Source of the DNA: an uncultured Oxalicibacterium sp.
GTDB taxonomy: Bacteria > Pseudomonadota > Gammaproteobacteria > Burkholderiales > Burkholderiaceae_D
Reading direction: 5' to 3'
Assembly (NCBI RefSeq): GCF_913776015.1
Contig: NZ_CAJYMD010000080.1
Span: 1-32,361, forward strand
Length of the DNA: 32,361 nt
A program made the position numbers and the translations under genes. Numbering within the stretch: position 1 is the stretch's first letter; every line of letters starts with the position of its first letter. The notes beneath the pieces are model-generated. The model ran no database searches. It worked only from the letters and a program-made list of their open reading frames with translations, and was not told the DNA's origin. This document shows, piece after piece, positions 1-6,970 of the stretch.

Positions 1-1
1 C

Positions 2-799
2 CTCAATCGCTTCGATCTCAAACATTACGCCGAAGGCAGTGCCGATTATTATCACGTGCTGGTGGAAGCGGTGAAGCAGGCATTTATCGATCGCAATCGT
101 TATGTGGCCGATCCCGAATTCGTGAATGTGCCGTCCGCCACGCTACTGTCGGCGGATCATCTCAAACAACGTGCCGCAGCGATCGACATGCAAAAAGCAC
201 TGGCCTGGCCGCATGTGTTCAAGACCGGAGACACCGTGTACATCGGCGCGGCCGATGCCTATGGCAATGCTGTCTCGATGCTGCAGACCGTGTATTTCGA
301 TTGGGGCAGTGGCGTGATGGCGGGCGATACGGGCATCCTCTGGCATAACCGCGGTGCGTCGTTTAGCCTGAAGCAGGGCCACCCGAATGTGCTGCAACCG
401 GGCAAGCGTCCGTTCCATACGCTCAATCCGGGTATGTGCCTGAAGAATGGCAAGCCGCATATTCTGTACGGCACGCAGGGTGCCGATGGACAGCCGCAAA
501 CGTTGACTGCGATCCTGACGCGCATGATTGATTACGGCATGGATCCGTACACGGCATTGTCGCGACCACGTTTTTTGTTGGGAAAAACCTTTTCCGATGC
601 GCGCGATACGCTCAAGCTGGAGCAGGATGCAGGAGAAAACGTCTTTGCCGAACTGGCACGACGTGGGCACGAGTTGAGTCCGCTGTCGGCACAGAGTCCT
701 TTATCCGGTCATCCGGGTGCGATCGTGATCGACGAATCGGGCAAGCGCTTCATGGGCGCGCATGATCCGCGCAGCGATGGACGTGCGCTTGGCGTGTAA
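2..799 (+). CDS. ggt: Gamma-glutamyltransferase, C-terminal part (cut by window start)
   Basis: Gamma-glutamyltransferases are self-processing N-terminal nucleophile hydrolases that cleave gamma-glutamyl amides such as glutathione. The reading frame is open from base 2, before the first possible start codon at 56, so the N-terminal part lies outside the window. The sequence TGDTVYIGAADAYGNAVS matches the junction where the precursor cuts itself; the Thr encoded at 233-235 should be the nucleophile. Further family marks are GSGVMAGDTGILWHNRGASF, PFHTLNPGM and the GTQGADGQPQ stretch. It belongs to the GGT-like branch seen in many proteobacteria, so the true substrate may not be glutathione. It reads towards the terminator at 848-880. 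The family call is firm; the exact substrate is open. Confidence 0.9.
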   Translation, partial: LNRFDLKHYAEGSADYYHVLVEAVKQAFIDRNRYVADPEFVNVPSATLLSADHLKQRAAAIDMQKALAWPHVFKTGDTVYIGAADAYGNAVSMLQTVYFDWGSGVMAGDTGILWHNRGASFSLKQGHPNVLQPGKRPFHTLNPGMCLKNGKPHILYGTQGADGQPQTLTAILTRMIDYGMDPYTALSRPRFLLGKTFSDARDTLKLEQDAGENVFAELARRGHELSPLSAQSPLSGHPGAIVIDESGKRFMGAHDPRSDGRALGV

Positions 800-847
800 G
801 ACGTGTGCAGTACGTTGCGCCTGAAGAAAAGGCGGCGCAATCAGGCG

Positions 848-880
848 AAAAAAAAGACAGGCTGTTTGCCTGTCTTTTTT
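848..880. terminator. Bidirectional Rho-independent terminator
   Basis: The arms GACAGGC and GCCTGTC (856-862 and 868-874) form a perfect stem around the loop TGTTT. Eight A's lie on the left (848-855) and six T's on the right (875-880), so it can stop transcripts from both sides: ggt from the left and the small exported-protein gene from the right. Confidence 0.93.
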
Positions 881-888
881 CGTTCAGC

Positions 889-1104
889 TTACTTGACTGC
901 TGCTGGTGCAGGAGCGGCTGCCGTGGTGTGTGCCTTATGTGCCTTGGCTTTTTTCTTCGTTGCTTTTTTCTTTGCGTGTTTTGCAGGTGCTTTCATTTCA
1001 GCTTTGGCTGCAGGTGCTGCTGGCGTAGCTGGTGCGACCGGTGCTTGTGCGAAAACAGCAGAGGCAAACAGACCGGCGACGAGGGTGGCGATAACTTTTT
1101 TCAT
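889..1104 (-). CDS. Small exported Lys/Ala/Pro-rich protein (71 aa)
   Basis: This is a 71-residue protein with no recognised domain. Residues 1-19 form a typical Sec signal peptide (MKKVIATLVAGLFASAVFA), with a likely cut before Gln20. The mature part is low-complexity: an Ala/Pro segment, then a very basic stretch (HAKKKATKKKAKAHKAH), then an Ala/Pro tail. The basic part resembles histone H1-like sequence, but the signal peptide points to the periplasm or outside, not DNA. The frame stays open upstream to 1215, but the Met at 1104 starts the signal peptide and has the purine-rich AGAGAG just upstream, so I chose it. A good promoter lies at 1215-1244, which leaves a leader of roughly 100 bases with a hairpin. 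It stands alone between two terminators. Function unknown. Confidence 0.72.
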   Translation of the reverse strand: MKKVIATLVAGLFASAVFAQAPVAPATPAAPAAKAEMKAPAKHAKKKATKKKAKAHKAHTTAAAPAPAAVK

Positions 1105-1135
1105 TTGAGTGCTCTCTAAGAATTTGATCATGGTG

Positions 1136-1156
1136 CGAATCGTCGTTGGCGATTCG
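1136..1156 (-). promoter_or_regulatory. Hairpin in the 5' leader of the small exported-protein gene
   Basis: The perfect 7-bp inverted repeat CGAATCG / CGATTCG (1136-1142 and 1150-1156) has a 7-base loop. It lies between the predicted promoter and the start codon, so it would fold in the leader RNA. It has no T-run and is not a terminator. A role in RNA stability or translation control is only inferred. Confidence 0.45.
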
Positions 1157-1214
1157 TACTCCCATAACGACACGCCTGAAAGCTCGGTTGACGATCTTTT
1201 CGCAAAAAAATGCA

Positions 1215-1244
1215 TTTATTTTTGCTGTTTTTCGGCTTTGTCAA
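1215..1244 (-). promoter_or_regulatory. Sigma-70 promoter for the small exported-protein gene
   Basis: On the minus strand there is a perfect -35 box TTGACA (1244-1239), an 18-base spacer and a -10 box AATAAA (1220-1215) matching the consensus at four of six positions. Transcription would start near 1207. Confidence 0.55.
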
Positions 1245-1403
1245 GAAGGTGTGAGAAAGGTGTTTTTTCTGTGAGAAATGCGCGTGAAGAAAATGAGATC
1301 TGTGTTCTTCACGACGCCGATGACAACGTAAATGAGGTACGCGCGGTTACAAAAATGCGGTCGCTAGGCAACAGAGAAATAGAACAAGAAAAAACTATAG
1401 AAG
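1245..1403. other. Non-coding spacer between the small exported-protein gene and the MFS gene
   Basis: I see no gene with credible coding character here. The region is AT-richer than its surroundings and has the loosely repeated words GTGAGAAAGG and TGTGAGAAAT near 1250-1280. The A-run at 1389-1394 belongs to the possible MFS terminator. Confidence 0.5.
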
Positions 1404-1426
1404 GGGAGCAGGATGTTCAAGCTCCC
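1389..1426 (-). terminator. Possible terminator of the MFS transporter gene
   Basis: In leftward RNA, GGGAGC (from 1426-1421) can pair with GCTCCC (from 1409-1404) around an 11-base loop that contains the stop codon. A run of six T's follows nine bases after the stem. The stem is short and the T-run is late, so this is a weak call. Confidence 0.35.
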
Positions 1427-2691
1427 ATCGCATCCTTGCGCATGTCTTTGCGCCATTGGCGGCGGCAGGATAACCAGAGGCAGACGCTGATGCCGGTGAA
1501 TGTCAATTGTCCGAGCGCAAGCGCGACCGGTGAATGCGAAATCATCGGCGCGATTGCACCGGCAACCAGCGCACCGAGCAGCGTTTGTGTGAAGGACTGG
1601 CAGGAGGCGACGATACCGCGAATTGTCGGAAACAGGTCCAGCACCTTCAGCGTAATGACAGGCGCGACAATCGACATGCCGAAGGTGTAAAAGAACAATG
1701 GTGCCACCGACCAAGGCAGTGCGGGTGCATAAAAGAAGTGGTAACCGACGTTGAACAGCGATGCGCCAATCAACAGGCTGAAGCCGATCATGACCTGCCG
1801 TGCCAGAGGAATTTTTCCCGATAAACGATTGGCGGTCAGGGCGCCGAGAAAGATGCCGGCCACCGTCGGTACGAATTGCCAGCCAAATTGTTCAGGCCCC
1901 AGTTTCAGATGCTGAACGAGAAATACGGGAGCGGCAGCGACGTAGAGAAACATGCCGGAGAAATTGAAAGCGACGGTCCCACCGAGCAGATGAAAGGTGC
2001 GTGAACCGAACACACTGCCATAGCTTTGATACAGCACCCCGGGGTTGAATGGCTGCCGCCGAGATGGCGGCAGGGTTTCAGGCAGACGTTTCCAGCAATA
2101 GGCCAGCAGCAAAATCGTATAAACGAAAAGCGTCAGGAAAATCGAGCGCCAGTCCAGATGCTTGACGATCCAGCCGCCGAGAATCGGGGCGATGGCCGGT
2201 GCGATTGAAAAAATCATTGTGACCAGCGACAGCAGGCGCGCCGCAGCCGCGCCCTGGAAAAGATCACGGATGATGGCGCGCCCGATAACGACGCCGGCAC
2301 CAGCAGAGATGCCCTGCAGCATGCGAAACGCCCACAGGTATTCGATGCTGTGTGCGGCAGCGCAGCCGAGCGTGGCGACCGCAAATACTGCCAGCGACAC
2401 GAGGATGATGTTGCGTCGTCCAAAGGAATCGGAAAGCGCACCATGCCAAAGGATCATGACGGCGAACGAGAACATGTAGACCGTCAGTGTCTGCTGCACT
2501 TCGATGGCACTGGTATTCAGCGATTGCTCGATCGCGGGGAAAGCCGGCAGGTATGTGTCGATGGAAAACGGCCCGAGCATGGCCAGCAACGCCAGCATGA
2601 TGGCGAGTGTGCCGCTGCCGATCAATAGTGCCAGCGGTGGTTCTTCTCGTGCAGTGCCGCTGTTGGAAGAGGGTTGCTGCGTGTCGCTCAT
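1417..2691 (-). CDS. Bcr/CflA-family MFS drug efflux transporter
   Basis: This 424-residue inner-membrane protein has about twelve hydrophobic segments, as expected for a drug:proton antiporter of the major facilitator superfamily. The segment GPFSIDTYLPAFP (residues 40-52) is a signature of the Bcr/CflA branch. GALSDSFGRRN (84-94) is the conserved loop between helices 2 and 3. The first about 20 residues are polar and the C-terminus is basic. The frame is open upstream to 2889, but that stretch overlaps gabD; the ATG at 2691 has GAGG five bases upstream and gives the normal length. It starts 28 bases after the gabD stop, so the two are probably co-transcribed. That suggests export of something linked to gabD metabolism, but the drug-type branch does not allow a substrate to be named. 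Confidence 0.88.
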   Translation of the reverse strand: MSDTQQPSSNSGTAREEPPLALLIGSGTLAIMLALLAMLGPFSIDTYLPAFPAIEQSLNTSAIEVQQTLTVYMFSFAVMILWHGALSDSFGRRNIILVSLAVFAVATLGCAAAHSIEYLWAFRMLQGISAGAGVVIGRAIIRDLFQGAAAARLLSLVTMIFSIAPAIAPILGGWIVKHLDWRSIFLTLFVYTILLLAYCWKRLPETLPPSRRQPFNPGVLYQSYGSVFGSRTFHLLGGTVAFNFSGMFLYVAAAPVFLVQHLKLGPEQFGWQFVPTVAGIFLGALTANRLSGKIPLARQVMIGFSLLIGASLFNVGYHFFYAPALPWSVAPLFFYTFGMSIVAPVITLKVLDLFPTIRGIVASCQSFTQTLLGALVAGAIAPMISHSPVALALGQLTFTGISVCLWLSCRRQWRKDMRKDAMGA

Positions 2692-2719
2692 GCCGGCCTC
2701 GATTTCTGGTCCTGCTTGT

Positions 2720-4195
2720 TCACTCGATGCCACCCATGCACAGGTATTTGATATCGAGATACTCGTCCATGCCGTACTTCGATCCTTCGCGTCCCATGCC
2801 CGATTGCTTGATGCCGCCAAACGGGGCGACTTCATTCGAGATGGCGCCCGTATTGATGCCGACCATGCCGTACTGCAGTTGTTCGGCAACGCGCCACACG
2901 CGACCGATATCGCGCGAATAGAAATAACTGGCGAGACCGAATTCGCTGTCGTTGGCTGCTGCGATCACTTCTGCATCATTTGAAAACCGCGTCACGGCCG
3001 ATACTGGTCCGAAGGTTTCTTCGCTCATGATGGTCATGCCCTTGCGGGTGTCGGCCAGTACTGTGGGTTCGTAAAAGCGACCGCCAAGTTCGGGATGGAT
3101 GCGTCCACCGGCGAGCAATCGTGCGCCTTTTTCAATGGCATCACTGACGTGGCGTTCGACTTTTTCGACGGCAGCGTCATCGATCAGCGGCCCCTGCATC
3201 ACGCCTTGATCAAAGCCGTTGCCAACCTTGATACGTGCCGCTCCTTCAGCCAGCTTGCGTACGAATTCGTCGTAGATGGCGTCATGCGCATAAAAGCGGT
3301 TGGTGCAGACGCAGGTCTGGCCGGCATTGCGATACTTGGATGCCAATGCGCCTTTGACGGCAGCATCGATATCCGCATCCTCGAACACGATGAAAGGCGC
3401 ATGGCCGCCCAGTTCAAGGCCGATGCGCTTGACGGTAGGGGCGCACTGTTCCATCAGGATGCGCCCGACCGGCGTCGAGCCGGTGAAGGAAAGATGGCGC
3501 ACTACGGTGCTGGCACAGAGTGTCTTGCCGATGGCAACCGCGTTGTCGGCATCGGCAGTGACAACGTTGATGACACCGGCCGGGATGCCGGCTCGATGTG
3601 CGAGTTCTGCCAGCGCCAGTGCTGAAAGCGGCGTCTGTTCTGCTGGCTTGACGACGATGGTGCAGCCGGCAGCGACCGCCGGCGCGATCTTGCGCGTGAT
3701 CATCGAGATCGGGAAATTCCACGGCGTGATGGCAGCGCACACACCGACCGGCTGCTTGATGACGACCGTGCGACGATTGGTCCATGTCGAAGCCAGCACA
3801 TCACCCGACACGCGCTTGGCTTCTTCGGCAAACCATTCGATGAAGCTGGCGCCATAAGTCACTTCTCCCTTTGACTCAATCAGTGGCTTGCCCTGTTCGG
3901 CCGTCATCAGCGCCGCCAGATCATCGGCATTTGCCATCATCAGATCGAACCATTTGCGCATCAGGTTGGCGCGATCCTTGCCCGTGCGGGCAGACCACGC
4001 TGGAAATGCGCGGGCAGCGGCGTCGATGGCTTGTTCGGCGGCAACACTGTCGAGATTCGGCACACTGCCAACGATGCAATTGTCGGCCGGGTTGATGACA
4101 TCGAGACTTGGCCTACCACCATCGGTCCAGCGCCCATCGATATAGGCTTGCGTGCGCAAGAGTTTCAGATCGTTGAGGGGAGGGAAGGCTGACAT
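2720..4195 (-). CDS. gabD: Succinate-semialdehyde dehydrogenase, NAD(P)+-dependent
   Basis: The enzyme oxidises succinate semialdehyde to succinate, the last step of GABA breakdown, feeding the TCA cycle. At 491 residues it is close to the family norm (about 480). Aldehyde dehydrogenase marks are all present: TPWNFP with Asn160, KPAEQTP with Lys183, the general base Glu261 in LELGGHAPF and the catalytic Cys295 in RNAGQTCVCTNR. The second Cys two residues later and the ending GGIKQSGMGREGSKYGMDEY are typical of GabD. A close relative acting on glutarate semialdehyde cannot be excluded. The start is well supported by AGGAG about seven bases upstream. No gabT lies next to it; its partner here is the MFS transporter gene downstream. 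Confidence 0.92.
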   Translation of the reverse strand: MSAFPPLNDLKLLRTQAYIDGRWTDGGRPSLDVINPADNCIVGSVPNLDSVAAEQAIDAAARAFPAWSARTGKDRANLMRKWFDLMMANADDLAALMTAEQGKPLIESKGEVTYGASFIEWFAEEAKRVSGDVLASTWTNRRTVVIKQPVGVCAAITPWNFPISMITRKIAPAVAAGCTIVVKPAEQTPLSALALAELAHRAGIPAGVINVVTADADNAVAIGKTLCASTVVRHLSFTGSTPVGRILMEQCAPTVKRIGLELGGHAPFIVFEDADIDAAVKGALASKYRNAGQTCVCTNRFYAHDAIYDEFVRKLAEGAARIKVGNGFDQGVMQGPLIDDAAVEKVERHVSDAIEKGARLLAGGRIHPELGGRFYEPTVLADTRKGMTIMSEETFGPVSAVTRFSNDAEVIAAANDSEFGLASYFYSRDIGRVWRVAEQLQYGMVGINTGAISNEVAPFGGIKQSGMGREGSKYGMDEYLDIKYLCMGGIE

Positions 4196-4312
4196 GCGAT
4201 TCTCCTGCGAGTGAGGAAAAGGAATGAACTGGCTAACAGGCTAGCAGCAAATCGGAACGGAGAACGTTCGGTTGCTCACCCAGATGCGTGGCATGCCATT
4301 GCTACCTCTGTT

Positions 4313-4345
4313 GCGTTACATGGCGCTTGCGGTCGCATGTAACGC
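4313..4345. repeat. Perfect 10-bp inverted repeat between gabD and the methyltransferase gene
   Basis: GCGTTACATG (4313-4322) and CATGTAACGC (4336-4345) are exact reverse complements around 13 bases. No T-run follows on either strand, so it is not a classical terminator. It lies upstream of gabD and just after the methyltransferase stop. It could be a Rho-dependent stop structure or a regulator site. Confidence 0.6.
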
Positions 4346-4369
4346 CTTTGCATGATGACGAGGCGACGA

Positions 4370-5602
4370 TCAGTTGCCGTCGACTTCTTTCGGTTTGGCT
4401 TGTTCGCGACGGTTGAAGCCAGCCACCATGTCGAAACGGAACAGGCGGCATTCGAGCGAGCCATTGAAGAACGGTGTCTTGCGCGATTCCTTCAGGCGCA
4501 GCATCTTGGGTACGGTCAGATCGGCGGTGAACAGGAAAACCGACCAGCCGGCAAAGCGCTGCTTGAGTGTCTTGCTGAAATCCTCGAAGAATTCCTTCGC
4601 CAGCTCGTCTTCGGCCAGAGTCTTGTCGCCGCGCACGCCGATGCGTTCGCCATACGGCGGGTTGGTCAGCAGGATGCCGGGTGTGGCGGTCGGTGCCTTG
4701 ACCTCCTGCGCTTCGATCTGCTTCAGCGGCACGTCAAAACGGATACCAGCCTTGTTCAGGTTGTTGCGCGCCATGGTCACCATGTCACCCGAGATATCGC
4801 TGCCGAAGATCGTCGGCTCGGTCGGCAGGGGATTGAGCTTGACGTTACCCTTGATGGCTTGCCAGGCATCGTGATCGAAGTCGTGGAATTTTTCGAAGGC
4901 AAATTCGCGATGCAAGCCCGGTGGAATGCCCGCCACCATTTGCGCTGCTTCGGCCAGGATGGTGCCGGAACCGCACATCGGATCGAACAGCGGTATGCCC
5001 GGTTTCCAGCCCGCTACGCGCAACAGCCCCGCCGCGAGATTTTCGCGCAAGGGTGCATCGCCCGTTTCCATGCGCCAGCCGCGCTTGAACAATGCCTCGC
5101 CAGACGTATCGAGATAAAGCGTAAAGTTGTTTGCATCGAGAAAACCGACGATGCGCATGTCGGGCGTGCGTGTGTCGACCGATGGTCGTTCGTTATATAT
5201 GTCGCGGAAACGATCGCAGATGCCATCCTTGATTTTCAGTGTCGTGAATTCGAGGCTGCGCAAAGGCGATTTGATGGCCGTGATATCGATGCGGATCGTA
5301 TGATCGACACCGAACCATTCTTCCCACGGTTGTTCGAGCGCGCGGTCGTAGATATCGTTTTCGTTGACATAGCCCGAATGCGACATGCGCATGAGGATGC
5401 GCGAGGCAATGCGCGAATGCAGATTCATGAACATCGCATCGTGCAAGGTGCCCGAGCAATGGACCCCGCCTGGGACCTGATTGTGTACCTTGAGCTTGCC
5501 GCCATCTACGGCGCTCAGCTGTGCGATTTCGTTGAATTCTTCCGCGAGTGCGGCTTCCATGCCGCGCGGGCAAGGACAAAAGAAAGAATGGATGGTGCTC
5601 AT
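4370..5602 (-). CDS. THUMP-domain rRNA guanine-N2 methyltransferase (RlmL N-terminal type)
   Basis: This is a 410-residue SAM-dependent RNA methyltransferase. The N-terminal half (about 1-165) matches the ferredoxin-like/THUMP RNA-binding part, and CPRGMEAALAEE near the start is typical. The catalytic half has the SAM-binding motif DPMCGSGT (207-214) and the N2-guanine motif TNPPYGER (313-320). In E. coli the matching domain is the first half of RlmL, which makes m2G2445 in 23S rRNA and is fused to a second methyltransferase, RlmK. Here the protein ends after the first unit, so it is the short form. It reads alone, with a terminator on its upstream side (5630-5653). The ribosome binding site is weak, but the start fits homologues I know. 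The target base is inferred from the family. Confidence 0.87.
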   Translation of the reverse strand: MSTIHSFFCPCPRGMEAALAEEFNEIAQLSAVDGGKLKVHNQVPGGVHCSGTLHDAMFMNLHSRIASRILMRMSHSGYVNENDIYDRALEQPWEEWFGVDHTIRIDITAIKSPLRSLEFTTLKIKDGICDRFRDIYNERPSVDTRTPDMRIVGFLDANNFTLYLDTSGEALFKRGWRMETGDAPLRENLAAGLLRVAGWKPGIPLFDPMCGSGTILAEAAQMVAGIPPGLHREFAFEKFHDFDHDAWQAIKGNVKLNPLPTEPTIFGSDISGDMVTMARNNLNKAGIRFDVPLKQIEAQEVKAPTATPGILLTNPPYGERIGVRGDKTLAEDELAKEFFEDFSKTLKQRFAGWSVFLFTADLTVPKMLRLKESRKTPFFNGSLECRLFRFDMVAGFNRREQAKPKEVDGN

Positions 5603-5629
5603 GAGCGGGGAACCCTTATTCCGTTGGTG

Positions 5630-5653
5630 AAAAAACGATCATCCGAGATGATC
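5630..5653 (-). terminator. Rho-independent terminator after the isomerase gene
   Basis: In the leftward direction the perfect stem GATCATC-TCG-GATGATC (5653-5637) is followed by one G and six T's (about 5635-5630). It separates the hemJ-isomerase transcript from the methyltransferase gene. Confidence 0.85.
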
Positions 5654-5716
5654 CTGATGGTTGTTGCCACGTCCTGCCAACCCGTCTATTGACGTATTGC
5701 GGGACGATGTTTTGTT

Positions 5717-6319
5717 CTAGCGCTTGAAAGCGGCCTCGACGAAATCAAGCCTGTCCTGCCCCCAGAACGGTTCGCCATCGACGATGTACCACGGCGAGCC
5801 GAATACATTGGCGGCGATGGCTTCCTGCGTGAAGCGATCGTACTCGCCCTGTACGCTGGCGGTTTCAGCTGCTTTCAGTAGTGCTGCGCCGTCGTGACCT
5901 GCTTCATTCGACAGCGCCATCAAGGTGTTCCTGTCCATGATGTTGCGATCTTCGGCCCAGAACCCGCGCATGATGCGACCCGTCAATGCCAGCGCGGCAT
6001 TGGTGCCGTGCGCGAAGCGGGTGGCGATGATCAGCAAAGCCGCCGCATCGCCCGAAACCGGCGAAAAGCGCGGTTGCGGATTCAGCGGTAAGCCCAGATG
6101 GTCGCTCCAGCGCTTGAGTTCGACCAGCCGATACGCTTGCCGCTGCGGTGGCCGTTTGGCGAGCGGCAACCCGCCCGTTACGCTGAAAACCTTGGGCAGA
6201 TCAATCGGTTTCATCTCGATCTGCACATCGTGGCGTTGCGCGAGTTCGAGCAGACGCGCATGACCAAAATAAGCCCACGGCGATTGCGGCGCGAAATAAT
6301 ATTCACAGACCTTTGCCAT
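5717..6319 (-). CDS. 2-hydroxychromene-2-carboxylate isomerase family protein (DsbA fold)
   Basis: This 200-residue protein belongs to the kappa-class glutathione transferase / HCCA isomerase family, which has a thioredoxin fold with a helical insert. Near the N-terminus, YFAPQSPWAYFG carries the Ser-Pro (Ser13-Pro14) that replaces the Cys-x-x-Cys of DsbA. Near the C-terminus, NVFGSPWYIVDGEPFWGQDR is the most diagnostic motif of the family. The best-known member isomerises a naphthalene breakdown intermediate with glutathione, but no aromatic catabolism genes lie nearby, so the physiological substrate is unknown. The ribosome binding site AAGGGAG sits six bases before the start. It follows hemJ by 21 bases and ends at a terminator, so the two are probably co-transcribed. 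Confidence 0.87.
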   Translation of the reverse strand: MAKVCEYYFAPQSPWAYFGHARLLELAQRHDVQIEMKPIDLPKVFSVTGGLPLAKRPPQRQAYRLVELKRWSDHLGLPLNPQPRFSPVSGDAAALLIIATRFAHGTNAALALTGRIMRGFWAEDRNIMDRNTLMALSNEAGHDGAALLKAAETASVQGEYDRFTQEAIAANVFGSPWYIVDGEPFWGQDRLDFVEAAFKR

Positions 6320-6340
6320 GATGGCTCCCTTGCAGCACGA

Positions 6341-6748
6341 TCAGAACGGTTTGACGACGGCAAGAATGACGATTGCAAGCAGCAGCAACACCGGTACTTC
6401 GTTGAACCAGCGATACCAGATGTGGCTGCGTCGGTTCGTACCATTCTCGAATTTGCGCAGCAGCGAACCGCATGCATGGTGATAGCCGATCACCAGCACT
6501 ACCAGTGCCAGCTTGGCATGCAGCCAGCCACCCGTGAAGCCATAACTCCACAGCCAGAAACCAAAGCCCAGCGCAGGAATCGCGATGATCGTCGTAAAGC
6601 GATACAGCTTGCGTGCCATCAGCAGCAGGCGCGTGATGGTGTTCGGATCGTTTTCCATGGCCAGATTGACGAAGATGCGCGGCAGATAGAAGAGGCCGGC
6701 AAACCACGAGGCGATGAAAACGATGTGTAGCGATTTGATCCAGAGCAT
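6341..6748 (-). CDS. hemJ: HemJ / CopD-family membrane protein, probable protoporphyrinogen oxidase
   Basis: HemJ oxidises protoporphyrinogen IX to protoporphyrin IX, the step before ferrochelatase. This 135-residue protein has about four membrane helices. It shows the conserved start WIKSLHIVFIASWFAGLFYLP with the haem-binding His8, and GWLHAKLALV with the conserved Lys79, in the UPF0093 arrangement. Some annotation pipelines call the same family CopD-like. The call fits with a ferrochelatase gene, hemH, 14 kb away. A weak AAAGG precedes the start. It lies first in a short unit with the isomerase gene; the region upstream contains the proA-end repeat. Confidence 0.82.
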   Translation of the reverse strand: MLWIKSLHIVFIASWFAGLFYLPRIFVNLAMENDPNTITRLLLMARKLYRFTTIIAIPALGFGFWLWSYGFTGGWLHAKLALVVLVIGYHHACGSLLRKFENGTNRRSHIWYRWFNEVPVLLLLAIVILAVVKPF

Positions 6749-6815
6749 GTCAGGCCTTTAGCTTGCGGTAATACGCATCAGCACATGATGGACCTTGCGC
6801 ATGACAGCAGTATTT

Positions 6816-6867
6816 CCTTGCAAGGCGATATGTCGTCGCTTGGCATTCAAACACGAACTTCTCCATG
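6816..6867. repeat. 52-bp imperfect direct repeat, copy A
   Basis: This copy matches 6919-6970 over 52 bases with no gap and 41 identities. It starts with the palindrome CCTTGCAAGG and ends with ACTTCTCCATG. Read leftward it spells the same last residues as ProA (HGEVRV followed by a stop, here TGA), so it looks like a diverged duplicate of the proA 3' end. Confidence 0.75.
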
Positions 6868-6916
6868 GTGAAGCAGGGAATTCGCGGCGCACTGCGCCAC
6901 ACCTGCGTAACGGTGT

Positions 6917-6970
6917 CGCCTTGCAAGGCGGCACTCCGTTGCATGGTACTTAAACACGCACTTCTCCATG
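6917..6970. repeat. 52-bp imperfect direct repeat, copy B, covering the proA 3' end
   Basis: The aligned part is 6919-6970. It includes the last seven codons of proA and the bases just after its stop. It begins with a perfect 14-bp palindrome, CGCCTTGCAAGGCG (6917-6930). Offset from copy A is 103 bases. Confidence 0.75.

Noticed and set aside
1107-1120. GAGTGCT followed by CTAAG as a CIRCE-like half-site
   Set aside because: It has extra bases inside the half-site and no partner half at nine bases, and the gene downstream is not a chaperone.
6750-6944. 64-codon leftward frame between proA and hemJ
   Set aside because: It starts inside the proA-end repeat, has no ribosome binding site, and its similarity between repeat copies is not biased to third codon positions.
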